Assembly: GCA_937967705.1 (NCBI GenBank)
Contig: CALCJG010000053.1
Coordinates: 1-9,147 of the forward strand
DNA length: 9,147 bases
Source of the DNA: an uncultured Spirochaetia bacterium
GTDB taxonomy: Bacteria; Spirochaetota; UBA4802; JAGODF01
Direction of reading: 5' to 3'
Position 1 is the stretch's first letter. Every line of letters starts with the position of its first letter. Below the pieces are notes generated by a model. The model saw only the letters and a list, made by a program, of their open reading frames with translations, was not told the DNA's origin and made no database searches. Made by a program: the position numbers and the translations under genes. This document shows positions 1-6,471 of this stretch, piece after piece.

Positions 1-1680
1 GTTGGTGCCGCCCACGGAATTGCCGTGGACGTACGCATGGCAGTTGCACCACAGCTGGCGCAGGATGTCCCGGTCGAAGATGTAGCCGGGAAGTAGGACA
101 TTGTCCCCTGCGGCAGCGGCGATGCTCCTGGCGTACGCGGAGTTGTACGGGTTGCCTCCCACCAGCAGGAGCTTCATGCCCGTGTCGAGCCTGCGGAACG
201 CCTCGATGGTGAGCAGGGGATGGTTCTCCGGCTCGAAGCGGGTGATCTGCAGGAAGTAGTTCCCGGGCTCCACGCCGTATTGCCCATGGACGGTGGGCCG
301 GCGGCATTCCTGGACATAGGCGCCGTAGGAGATGACCTCGGAGTCCACGCCGTAGGTCTGCCGGTAGTACTCGCGGATGCCCGGGCAGTCGGCGATGAGC
401 CGGTCCGCCACCAGGCAGGCCACCCGCTCGCCGAACTTGAAGAAGTTGCGGCCGAACCATCCCCACTTGGACCGCTTCCACTCCAGCCCGTCCGGGTTCA
501 GGGCGATGCGGCGGCCGGCCAGGCGCAGGGGGATGGTGAAGGGGCTGTTGGCCGCGATGAACACGAAGTGCACGTCGTAGGAGCGGGTCAGGGCGTGCAG
601 CACCGAGAGGGTGGTGTGGGTGAAGGTGTCCAGGGTCTTGCGGCGGATGCTGGGCAGGTAGACCAGCCGCATGCCGGCGTGGGTCTCCAGCCGCTCGGCA
701 TAGTGCGAGGACCGGCAGTAGACCGTGACCGCGTGGCCGGCCGCGGCCAGGCGCTTGCCCACCTCCTCCACGCAGGTCTCGAACCCGCCGTAGGATGCGG
801 GCACGCCCCGCGTGCCGACCATGGCGATGCGCAGGCGGCGGCTCCCGGCAATCCCCCGGTGAAAGATCTCGGCCCCGGACACCGGCAGAATGCGGTCCTT
901 TTTCCCCCAGATGACGAGGGCGGGGGCCTTGATGCGGGAGAGGCGGCCGGACAACACGTTCACGTCTTTTTTCATCATCAACCGGAAGATGGCGCTGTGA
1001 AGGGGATAATCGCTGTTACCCAGCATCACCAGGCAGTTTTTGATCCTCCCGGGAAAGGCGGGAGGCCGGTCGTAGGCCAGGAAGAGCACCCGGTCCAGAT
1101 CCGCCTCGTTTTGCACACACAGACCCATCGCCACCTTTTTCTGATCATCCGTCTGGACGCCTCCGGGGGAATCCTTATAGATGCCCAGGGGTCCGATGAG
1201 CGCCAGGCTTATGACCTCCTCCGGATGCTCCCCGGCATAATAGGCGGCGATCCCCCCGCCCATGGAACAGCCCAGGAGATGGAACCGCTTCAGCCCCATC
1301 TTTTCCACAAAGCCCCGGACTCGGGCGGCCTGCGCGGCAACGCTGTAGTCCCTCCCGGGAAGCCGGGAGTTCTCGCCGAAGCCCGGCAGGTCCACGGCAA
1401 TTACATGATAGGAACCGGTCAACCCGGCGGGCAGCCTGCCCCACTGATCCTTGCTGAGCCCGAACCCGTGAAGCAAGAGCACCGTGTCCCCCTTCCCTCC
1501 CTCGAGATAGACCCAGCGGTATTCCCCCACCTGTATCTCCCGGCGCTCCACCCCCGCCGACCAGCGGGACAGGGTCACCATCCCCTTCAGCAGGGAGCAA
1601 GGATACTGCATATAGACCACTGCCGCGATGAGGGCAAAAACCAGCGGCAGAAGTATCAGGACCTTATTTCTTCTCTTCAT
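1..1680 (-). CDS. Alpha/beta hydrolase fused in frame to DUF1972-type GT4 glycosyltransferase (chimeric, partial at window edge)
   Basis: The minus strand is open for 560 codons from ATG at 1680 to base 1, with no stop in the window. Residues 1-282 are an alpha/beta hydrolase: a basic N-terminus and hydrophobic anchor (about 6-23), the HGFG oxyanion motif (71-74), the nucleophile elbow GCSMG with Ser139, and the acid strand IWGKKD with Asp262. The last strand, which carries the catalytic His in this family, is absent. From residue 283 the protein reads LRIAMVGTRGVPASYGGFE, the typical N-terminus of DUF1972-containing GT4 rhamnosyl/glycosyltransferases. It continues through NPDGLEWKR and the second-domain LQITRFEPENHP to VHGNSVGGTN, so only the end of the transferase is missing. 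The start is supported by AAGGGGG eight bases upstream. The hydrolase half should be inactive without its His; the transferase half may be intact. The fusion may be an assembly join rather than biology. Confidence 0.85.
   Translation of the reverse strand, partial: MKRRNKVLILLPLVFALIAAVVYMQYPCSLLKGMVTLSRWSAGVERREIQVGEYRWVYLEGGKGDTVLLLHGFGLSKDQWGRLPAGLTGSYHVIAVDLPGFGENSRLPGRDYSVAAQAARVRGFVEKMGLKRFHLLGCSMGGGIAAYYAGEHPEEVISLALIGPLGIYKDSPGGVQTDDQKKVAMGLCVQNEADLDRVLFLAYDRPPAFPGRIKNCLVMLGNSDYPLHSAIFRLMMKKDVNVLSGRLSRIKAPALVIWGKKDRILPVSGAEIFHRGIAGSRRLRIAMVGTRGVPASYGGFETCVEEVGKRLAAAGHAVTVYCRSSHYAERLETHAGMRLVYLPSIRRKTLDTFTHTTLSVLHALTRSYDVHFVFIAANSPFTIPLRLAGRRIALNPDGLEWKRSKWGWFGRNFFKFGERVACLVADRLIADCPGIREYYRQTYGVDSEVISYGAYVQECRRPTVHGQYGVEPGNYFLQITRFEPENHPLLTIEAFRRLDTGMKLLLVGGNPYNSAYARSIAAAAGDNVLLPGYIFDRDILRQLWCNCHAYVHGNSVGGTN
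835..850 (-). other. Domain and composition junction inside the chimeric frame
   Basis: Around residues 278-283 the protein changes from alpha/beta hydrolase (ending SGAEIFHRGIAGSR) to glycosyltransferase (starting LRIAMVGTRG). Hand counts give about 71% GC over 481-780 and about 59% over 961-1260. In the 60 codons just after the junction, 58 end in G or C; in the 120 codons from residues 161 to 280, 96 do. Family change and composition change fall at the same place. No inverted repeat, IS end or tRNA is visible here. The exact breakpoint cannot be set to the base. Confidence 0.7.
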
Positions 1681-1716
1681 CGAATCATCCCCCTTATAAC
1701 AGGATATTATCGCTTG

Positions 1717-1745
1717 ATTATAGAGACCTTTCCATTTAAAGGCAA
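1717..1745 (-). promoter_or_regulatory. Predicted sigma70-type promoter for the hydrolase frame
   Basis: On the minus strand a perfect TATAAT (bases 1722-1717) lies 17 bases downstream of TTGCCT (1745-1740, four of six matches to TTGACA). The expected start of transcription is near 1710, giving a leader of about 30 bases that contains AAGGGGG (1695-1689), eight bases before the ATG at 1680. Spacing and motifs agree well; this is a prediction only. Confidence 0.6.
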
Positions 1746-1825
1746 CCCTTTTACACTTTTGCTCATTCTGTCTCCCTGTCCTTCTTCCCGCCGCCGATTC
1801 AGAAAACCGGTTGCGTTTTATTTTG

Positions 1826-1853
1826 TTGCTTTTTTCCCTTCGGCGCATATAAT
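1826..1853 (+). promoter_or_regulatory. Predicted sigma70-type promoter for the nine-gene operon
   Basis: A perfect TATAAT at 1848-1853 is preceded by TTGCTT at 1826-1831 with a 16-base spacer, inside a T-rich stretch. The expected transcription start is near 1860, about 25 bases before the ATG at 1886. The -35 box is weak (three of six), which may mean help from the T-rich upstream DNA or an activator. The 205-base gap between the divergent genes holds this and the opposite promoter; no terminator or strong operator palindrome was seen in it. Confidence 0.55.
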
Positions 1854-1885
1854 ACCTGTTCGTAGAGACTGCCGGGACAGGAACC

Positions 1886-3142
1886 ATGAACGCTCTTTTT
1901 GCCACATTCGACCTCTTCCCTTCGCCCAAGGGAGCGGGGACTCACATAGCCCAGACCGCCCTAGCCCTGGAGAGCGCTTATAAACAGGTTCATCTCATGG
2001 TTCTGGGGCACGGGGATATGCCAGGCTATCAGGAAGAGGGACGGATCGTCCTGCACCGGTGCCTGGCCGCACACCCCAATTTTCTCCGGCGCAGCGAGTA
2101 TTTTGGGGAGGTTCTGGATGCTGCCGTTTCCCGGATGGGTGAAATCCCCGGCTACGTTCATTTCCGCGACATCTGGAGCGGTCTTCCCCTTCTGGAACAT
2201 CCCCGTCTGAAACAAAGCGTCAAGGTTTTCGAGGTCAACGGTCTTCCCTCCGTGGAACTGCCCTGTCATTATCCCGCCCTGTCGGGAAATGTCTCCCTGC
2301 TCAAGTCCCTCCGGACCATGGAGGACTATTGCCTGTCCCATGCCGACGGGATCATCACGGTGAGTGATACAGGGCGGCGCTATCTCTCGGCCCGGGGGGT
2401 GCCGGATGACAAAATTTGTGTAGTGGCCAACATGGCCCATCTCCCGGAGGAGATGGACCTGACCGGAGAATCCCCGCATCCCCCCGAGGGGGACTTTCTG
2501 CTCTATGCCGGAACGGCCTCTCCCTGGCAGGGTCTTCCCTTGCTCCTGGAGGCCTTCCGTATGATACAGGATGATCACAATGTCCGGCTCCTCCTGGCCC
2601 TCTCCAACCGCAAGCACCTCAAGGGGCTGCGGCGCCTCATCCGAAAGGCCCGGCTGGAAGAGCGCGTCGGGATTCATACGGGCCTCACCCGGGAGGAGAT
2701 GTACCGTCTCTACCAGGGGGCCCTCTTCAGCGCAGCCCCCCTGACCCGCTGCGACCGCAACGAACTGCAGGGCTGCTCGCCCATCAAGATCCTGGAATCC
2801 ATGGCCTGCGGAACCCCGGTGGTGGCCTCCCGGCTGCCGGTCTGCGGGGAAATCATAACCCACGGCAAGGACGGGCTCCTCTTCACCCCGGACTCCGTCC
2901 GCTCCCTGGCCCGGGCGATGGAAACCCTTCTCTCTGACCGGGCCAGTCTGGCCGCCCTCGGAAGGGAGGCCGCCCGAAAGATACAGGAAAAGCACAACGG
3001 CGTTCTATGGACGAAGAGTTTTCTCCAGACTTGTTCGTCCTTTATGATAAAGGAGGAAAGGAACGATGAAGAAAGAAAGCGCAGCACCCGGTATCGCCGA
3101 GGCTCTAAAGAAGGGGAGGCTCTCCGGCCGCTGGAAGTATGA
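1886..3142 (+). CDS. GT4-like family glycosyltransferase
   Basis: A 418-residue GT-B glycosyltransferase, expected to move a sugar from a nucleotide-sugar donor to a glycan or lipid acceptor in the cytoplasm. The N-terminus has the glycine-containing acceptor-domain loop (SPKGAGTHIAQTALAL). The region near 160 (ADGIITVSDTGRRYL) is the usual helix before the domain linker. The C-terminal donor domain shows LLYAGTASPWQGLPLLLEAF and SPIKILESMACGTPVVAS with the conserved Glu304, followed by GKDGLLFTPDS. The start has only a weak AGGA site three bases upstream but fits the family N-terminus. The tail is odd: after about residue 386 it is basic, charged and family-atypical, and it overlaps the next gene by 77 bases. 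Donor and acceptor are unknown. It is first in the operon, behind a predicted promoter. Confidence 0.88.
   Translation: MNALFATFDLFPSPKGAGTHIAQTALALESAYKQVHLMVLGHGDMPGYQEEGRIVLHRCLAAHPNFLRRSEYFGEVLDAAVSRMGEIPGYVHFRDIWSGLPLLEHPRLKQSVKVFEVNGLPSVELPCHYPALSGNVSLLKSLRTMEDYCLSHADGIITVSDTGRRYLSARGVPDDKICVVANMAHLPEEMDLTGESPHPPEGDFLLYAGTASPWQGLPLLLEAFRMIQDDHNVRLLLALSNRKHLKGLRRLIRKARLEERVGIHTGLTREEMYRLYQGALFSAAPLTRCDRNELQGCSPIKILESMACGTPVVASRLPVCGEIITHGKDGLLFTPDSVRSLARAMETLLSDRASLAALGREAARKIQEKHNGVLWTKSFLQTCSSFMIKEERNDEERKRSTRYRRGSKEGEALRPLEV
3051..3056 (+). promoter_or_regulatory. Strong ribosome binding site inside the end of the first GT4 gene
   Basis: AGGAGG lies nine bases before ATG 3066 and fixes that start. 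It sits within the coding frame of the upstream glycosyltransferase. Directly before it are TGA and TAA (3045-3050), which are stops in another frame, not in the transferase frame. Confidence 0.75.
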
Positions 3143-3905
3143 TGACCTGATGAAAATTCTGACGCGCATGGAGAGCATGGACGTGAGCGTGGAAAAAAAA
3201 CGCAAGGTAACAATGGTCATATTCATCATCTTATACATCGCCGCGGCCTTCTGTCTCTTCGCGGCTCTGCTGATCCCGGCCCTGGTCGGAGCCGTTCTGG
3301 GCACTCTCTTCGTCATCCTCTTCATCCGCTATAAGCGGCGGGACATGGACAACGAATTCCGCTTCTATCTCAAGGATCTCCTGGAAAACCTGAAGGATGA
3401 CATCAAGCCGGAGGCGGATATTACCCTGGACATCTGCCTGCATCCCACCGAGAGCAAGGAGTTCCTTAAGAAAAAATCGCCCAAGTACTCCAAGGGAGCC
3501 TATCACACCTGTTATGATTTCAACTACGAGCGGGATTGCCTCACCCTGGGTCTCAAGCTGACCGACGGCAACAGCCTCCGCCTGGCCCGGCGGGACCTCC
3601 TGCTGAGATCAGAGAGGACCAAGAGAAGCAGCTCCGGCAAATCCAAGACCAAGACGAAGTACAGCAGCCGGTTCATCTATCAGGTTCAGATGCGGATCAA
3701 CCCCGAGCGTTACAGCTTCCAGGCGCCCCCGCATCCCAAAACGGGCAAACCCATTACCGTGGAGCAGACGCCCAAGGGTCCGGTGGTCAAGATGAGCTTC
3801 GTCCAGAAACTCAAAAGCGGTTCTGCAAAGGCCGATCCGCTTTATACTCTGGAGGAGATTGTGAAGCTCTACTCGCTCTTTAAGCCCGCCGGGCAGAAAT
3901 CATAA
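3066..3905 (+). CDS. Membrane protein of unknown function with two transmembrane segments
   Basis: A 279-residue protein I do not recognise. A basic N-terminal stretch (1-47, rich in Lys) is followed by a hydrophobic hairpin at about 48-87, with a Pro at 71 between the two likely helices, and then a positive RYKRR stop. By the positive-inside rule both ends should face the cytoplasm. The remaining 190 residues are soluble and mixed alpha/beta, with a Lys/Ser/Arg-rich linker at 181-202 and a later segment holding many alternating hydrophobic residues. No catalytic motif is apparent. The start is set by AGGAGG nine bases upstream. It overlaps the upstream transferase by 77 bases and is followed after 11 bases by the small Cys/His protein. 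A scaffold or sensor role at the membrane is possible but unproven. Confidence 0.8.
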   Translation: MKKESAAPGIAEALKKGRLSGRWKYDDLMKILTRMESMDVSVEKKRKVTMVIFIILYIAAAFCLFAALLIPALVGAVLGTLFVILFIRYKRRDMDNEFRFYLKDLLENLKDDIKPEADITLDICLHPTESKEFLKKKSPKYSKGAYHTCYDFNYERDCLTLGLKLTDGNSLRLARRDLLLRSERTKRSSSGKSKTKTKYSSRFIYQVQMRINPERYSFQAPPHPKTGKPITVEQTPKGPVVKMSFVQKLKSGSAKADPLYTLEEIVKLYSLFKPAGQKS

Positions 3906-3916
3906 GGGGGATCGCC

Positions 3917-4285
3917 ATGTTTAAATGCAAATATAAAGTCGGCCTGCTCAATCTCAATGACTGCAACGAACCCACGGATGTGGCCTGCATACACTGCAAC
4001 CGAACCGTCTGTGAAAGCCACCGTCAGGACCGGGAGGAGGGTCCGGTCTGCCTGGAGTGCCTCGCGGAAAAATACCCCGATGACCAGATGGGCTCAGGAG
4101 GCAAACAGACTCGCTGGCGGAACCGCCTCTTCGACAAATACCATTACCACCCTCACTACTACGCCGGCGCGCGGGACTATCGCGACCAGGACTACCAGAC
4201 CTTTGACGGGGATCAGGAGCCGGAGGAGGGTCTCCCGCCGGAGGAGGCCGACGAGGATACCGCAGCCGATTTCCAGGACAGTTAG
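3917..4285 (+). CDS. Small putative zinc-binding protein with His/Tyr-rich patch and acidic tail
   Basis: A 122-residue protein with eight possible zinc ligands in its first 48 residues: Cys4, Cys16, Cys24, Cys27, Cys32, His35, Cys45 and Cys48. The spacing CxxC-x4-CxxH followed by CxxC resembles B-box or RING-like folds that bind two zinc ions, so a structural, protein-binding role is more likely than catalysis. Residues 75-93 are rich in Tyr and His (KYHYHPHYY), and the last 30 residues are strongly acidic. There is no signal peptide, so it should be cytoplasmic. AAGGGGG (3904-3910), overlapping the stop of the upstream gene, sits six bases before the ATG. It ends one base before the next transferase start, which points to translational coupling. 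No family name is certain. Confidence 0.82.
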   Translation: MFKCKYKVGLLNLNDCNEPTDVACIHCNRTVCESHRQDREEGPVCLECLAEKYPDDQMGSGGKQTRWRNRLFDKYHYHPHYYAGARDYRDQDYQTFDGDQEPEEGLPPEEADEDTAADFQDS

Positions 4286-4286
4286 G

Positions 4287-5390
4287 ATGAAGATACTCTG
4301 GATCACCACACGTCATGAACCCCAGACGGGAGGCATGGCGCGCTCCTCAACACGCCTGGTCAACAGCCTGCGTGACCGGGGTCACCAGGTGACCGCGCTC
4401 CCTCTGGTATCCGGATTCCCGCCGGACCCTTCACGACTGGAGAGCATCCTCACAGTCGACGCGGCGCGTCTGCAGGAGCCCGAGCGGATCTTCTGGGAGC
4501 ATAAACGCCTCATCGAAGAATCCCTCCTGGTGGGTTTCGGCGGCAACCTGGCGGGCTACCTGGCCGCCCTCTGGGCCCGGTGGACCGGAGCCCGGAGCCT
4601 GGTCCTCTTCCGGGGCAATGATTTCGACCGGACCCTGCACAACTCCAAGGCGGCCTGGATGACGCATTTCATACTGCAGCAGGCCACCACAGTGGGGGCC
4701 GTGTCCCGGGAGATGGCCCGGCGCATACAGACCCTTCGAAACGGTCCCGTCGTCTTTACCCCCAACAGCGTGGACGTGTCCCAGTGGCAGCCCCTGGCCC
4801 GAGACAGGGAGCAGGCGCAGCGCTGGCGGGAGGAGCGGGGGATCAACGGCCACACGCTCATCGGCGTCTTCGGCGAGTTGAAGGCCAAGAAGGGGCTGGA
4901 CCTCACCTGCCGCCTCTTCACATCCCTGGGGCTCTCGGAGCGGGCGCGCCTCCTCACGGTGGGCTCCCTCACCGAGTCCCTGCAGACCCTGCAGTCCGAT
5001 CCGGCCTCCTCCTACTGGCTGCACGTTCCCTTCCAGACACGGGAAACCCTGCCGGTCTATTACGCCGCCTCGGACATCGTCTTCATACCCTCACTCTACG
5101 ACGGCATGCCCAATGTGCTCCTCGAGGCCCTGGCGGCGGGGCGAATCGTGGCCGCCAGCCGGGCCGGGGGGATGCCCGATGTCCTGGAGGACGGCAACAA
5201 CGGCTTTCTCTTCGAAACCGGCGATGCCGACGACGCCGCCCGGGTCCTCAACAGAATACTGGACCTCGATCAGGAGAGCCGCGAGGCCCTGTCCGTCAGG
5301 GCCGTACAATCCGTAAGGGAGCGCTTCAGCCCGGAGCAGGAGATCCGCAACATTGAAGAGGCCCTGCAACCCTCTCCGGAGCGGGGATAA
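4287..5390 (+). CDS. GT4 family glycosyltransferase
   Basis: A 367-residue GT-B glycosyltransferase. The start MKILWITTRHEPQTGGMARS has the first beta strand and the glycine-rich loop expected of family 4. The central motifs are LVLFRGNDFDR, VGAVSREMARRI and TPNSVDVSQW, the last being the usual linker into the donor domain. That domain has GVFGELKAKKGLDL and PSLYDGMPNVLLEALAAG, with Asp272 and Glu280 forming a D/E-x7-E donor-binding pair. The length is normal for the family. The frame is open upstream to 3957, but that part lies on top of the small zinc-type gene. ATG 4287 is chosen because it gives the family N-terminus, has AGGA eight bases upstream, and follows the previous stop by one base. 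It is not closely similar to the other GT4 of this operon, so it probably adds a different linkage. Confidence 0.92.
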   Translation: MKILWITTRHEPQTGGMARSSTRLVNSLRDRGHQVTALPLVSGFPPDPSRLESILTVDAARLQEPERIFWEHKRLIEESLLVGFGGNLAGYLAALWARWTGARSLVLFRGNDFDRTLHNSKAAWMTHFILQQATTVGAVSREMARRIQTLRNGPVVFTPNSVDVSQWQPLARDREQAQRWREERGINGHTLIGVFGELKAKKGLDLTCRLFTSLGLSERARLLTVGSLTESLQTLQSDPASSYWLHVPFQTRETLPVYYAASDIVFIPSLYDGMPNVLLEALAAGRIVAASRAGGMPDVLEDGNNGFLFETGDADDAARVLNRILDLDQESREALSVRAVQSVRERFSPEQEIRNIEEALQPSPERG

Positions 5391-5392
5391 GG
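5389..5392 (+). promoter_or_regulatory. Ribosome binding site favouring the GTG start of the radical SAM gene
   Basis: AAGG overlaps the TAA stop of the GT4 gene and stands eight bases before GTG 5401. An in-frame TTG at 5353 would overlap the transferase by 38 bases and has a poorer start context. Confidence 0.5.
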
Positions 5393-5400
5393 CCGCCGCG

Positions 5401-6471
5401 GTGAATCTCCTCCAGTCCATCAAGGATCATCCGGGCCTTCTGGAACGGCTCGACCGGCTGAGGGTCGATCCCCTTGCAGAGACGCCGGTACTCTTCGCCA
5501 AGATCAAGCTCCTCTGGCAGTGCAATCTCTCCTGCGTCTTCTGCCGCCGGCCCTCCGCCACACCCCCCATGAGCCGGGAGAGGGTGCTCACCCTGCTGGA
5601 TGCCCTCAGGGACCGCGGGCTGCGGAAGATCCACTATTCCGGGGGGGAGATATTCCTGCACCCGGACATCCTGCCCATTTTAGAGGCCTCCTGCAGCCGG
5701 GGCCTTCAGGTCAACTTCACCAGCAACGGGACGCTGATCGGCAAGGACCTGGCGCGGGCGATCGTCGAAACAGGAGTGCATTCCCTTTCCCTTTCCCTGG
5801 ATTCCCACGATCCAAGGCGCCACGATGCCCTGCGGGGACAGAAGGGCGCTTTCAAAAAGACTGTCAGGGCCCTGGAGTATCTGCTGCGATACCGAAAAAA
5901 GGGACCCGTGCTCCGGATCAACACCGTCGTGTCCCGGGAGAACTTCTCGGACCTGGATCAGATGCACGACTTTCTCACCGGGCTGGACCGGGAAATCATA
6001 TGGAAACTCATCCCCGTGGATTCCCCCAGCAAGAAGCTCCTTCTTCGGGCGGAACAGGCGGAAGAACTCCTTACCCTGCGGGAACGCTGGTCATCGGAAG
6101 AGGACTCTCCGGAAACCCCCGTCCCATCCCTGACCCCCCGGTCCCTCACCCGGGGACTCTACGCCGGGGGCTATTACGGCAGCCATCCCTGCTACATGCC
6201 CTGGCTGCATCTCTTCGTGGACCCCGCTGGTTTTGCCTATCCCTGCTGCATGACCCGGGGGAAAATTCCCGCTCTGGGCAGGCTGGAGCAGGATTCCCTT
6301 TCCGATATCCTGGAGGGCGACCGCATGCAGAAGCTGCGCATGTCCCTGGCGGGGGGAATCCCCCTCGATATCTGCCGTCACTGCGATGATTTCATCGAGG
6401 AAAACGCCCTGATAGAATCCGAAATCCATTCCATGAAAGGAGGTAATTCCCATGAACAGAAGGCGATTTAA
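5401..6471 (+). CDS. Radical SAM enzyme with SPASM-like C-terminal cysteines
   Basis: From GTG 5401 this is 356 residues. Residues 41-48 (CNLSCVFC) are the Cx3Cx2C site for the 4Fe-4S cluster that cleaves S-adenosylmethionine. SGGE (80-83) is the SAM-binding motif, followed by NFTSNGTLI and SLSLDSHDPRRHD, typical strands of the radical SAM barrel. The C-terminus carries Cys264, Cys282, Cys283, Cys325 and Cys328 around VDPAGFAYPCC and ICRHC, as in SPASM or twitch domains that bind an auxiliary cluster. SPASM proteins modify peptides, proteins or small sugars; the substrate here is not visible, and no obvious precursor peptide is adjacent. An in-frame TTG at 5353 is the alternative start. The gene follows a GT4 by 10 bases and overlaps the lipoprotein gene by 20 bases. 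Confidence 0.9.
   Translation: MNLLQSIKDHPGLLERLDRLRVDPLAETPVLFAKIKLLWQCNLSCVFCRRPSATPPMSRERVLTLLDALRDRGLRKIHYSGGEIFLHPDILPILEASCSRGLQVNFTSNGTLIGKDLARAIVETGVHSLSLSLDSHDPRRHDALRGQKGAFKKTVRALEYLLRYRKKGPVLRINTVVSRENFSDLDQMHDFLTGLDREIIWKLIPVDSPSKKLLLRAEQAEELLTLRERWSSEEDSPETPVPSLTPRSLTRGLYAGGYYGSHPCYMPWLHLFVDPAGFAYPCCMTRGKIPALGRLEQDSLSDILEGDRMQKLRMSLAGGIPLDICRHCDDFIEENALIESEIHSMKGGNSHEQKAI
6436..6444 (+). promoter_or_regulatory. Near-perfect ribosome binding site for the lipoprotein gene
   Basis: AAAGGAGGT lies seven bases before ATG 6452, inside the last codons of the radical SAM gene. It suggests the lipoprotein is made in larger amounts than its neighbours. Confidence 0.75.

Noticed and set aside
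220..1983. 587-codon open frame on the plus strand
   Set aside because: It lies opposite the hydrolase-transferase frame, its translation is rich in Gly, Pro, His and Gln without any domain, and it runs across the intergenic promoters into the start of the GT4 gene. It is an antisense shadow in GC-rich DNA.
1961..2995. 344-codon minus-strand open frame
   Set aside because: It is antisense to the first GT4, whose plus-strand frame has full family motifs; the minus translation shows none.
3957..4286. Upstream extension of the second GT4 gene by 110 codons
   Set aside because: The extension is Arg/Thr-rich low-complexity sequence lying over the cysteine-containing gene, whose own frame has clear zinc ligands and a ribosome site. 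The GT4 family N-terminus begins exactly at 4287.
5353..5400. TTG start for the radical SAM gene, 16 codons upstream
   Set aside because: It would overlap the GT4 by 38 bases with a weaker ribosome site. GTG 5401 has AAGG at ideal spacing. It remains possible.
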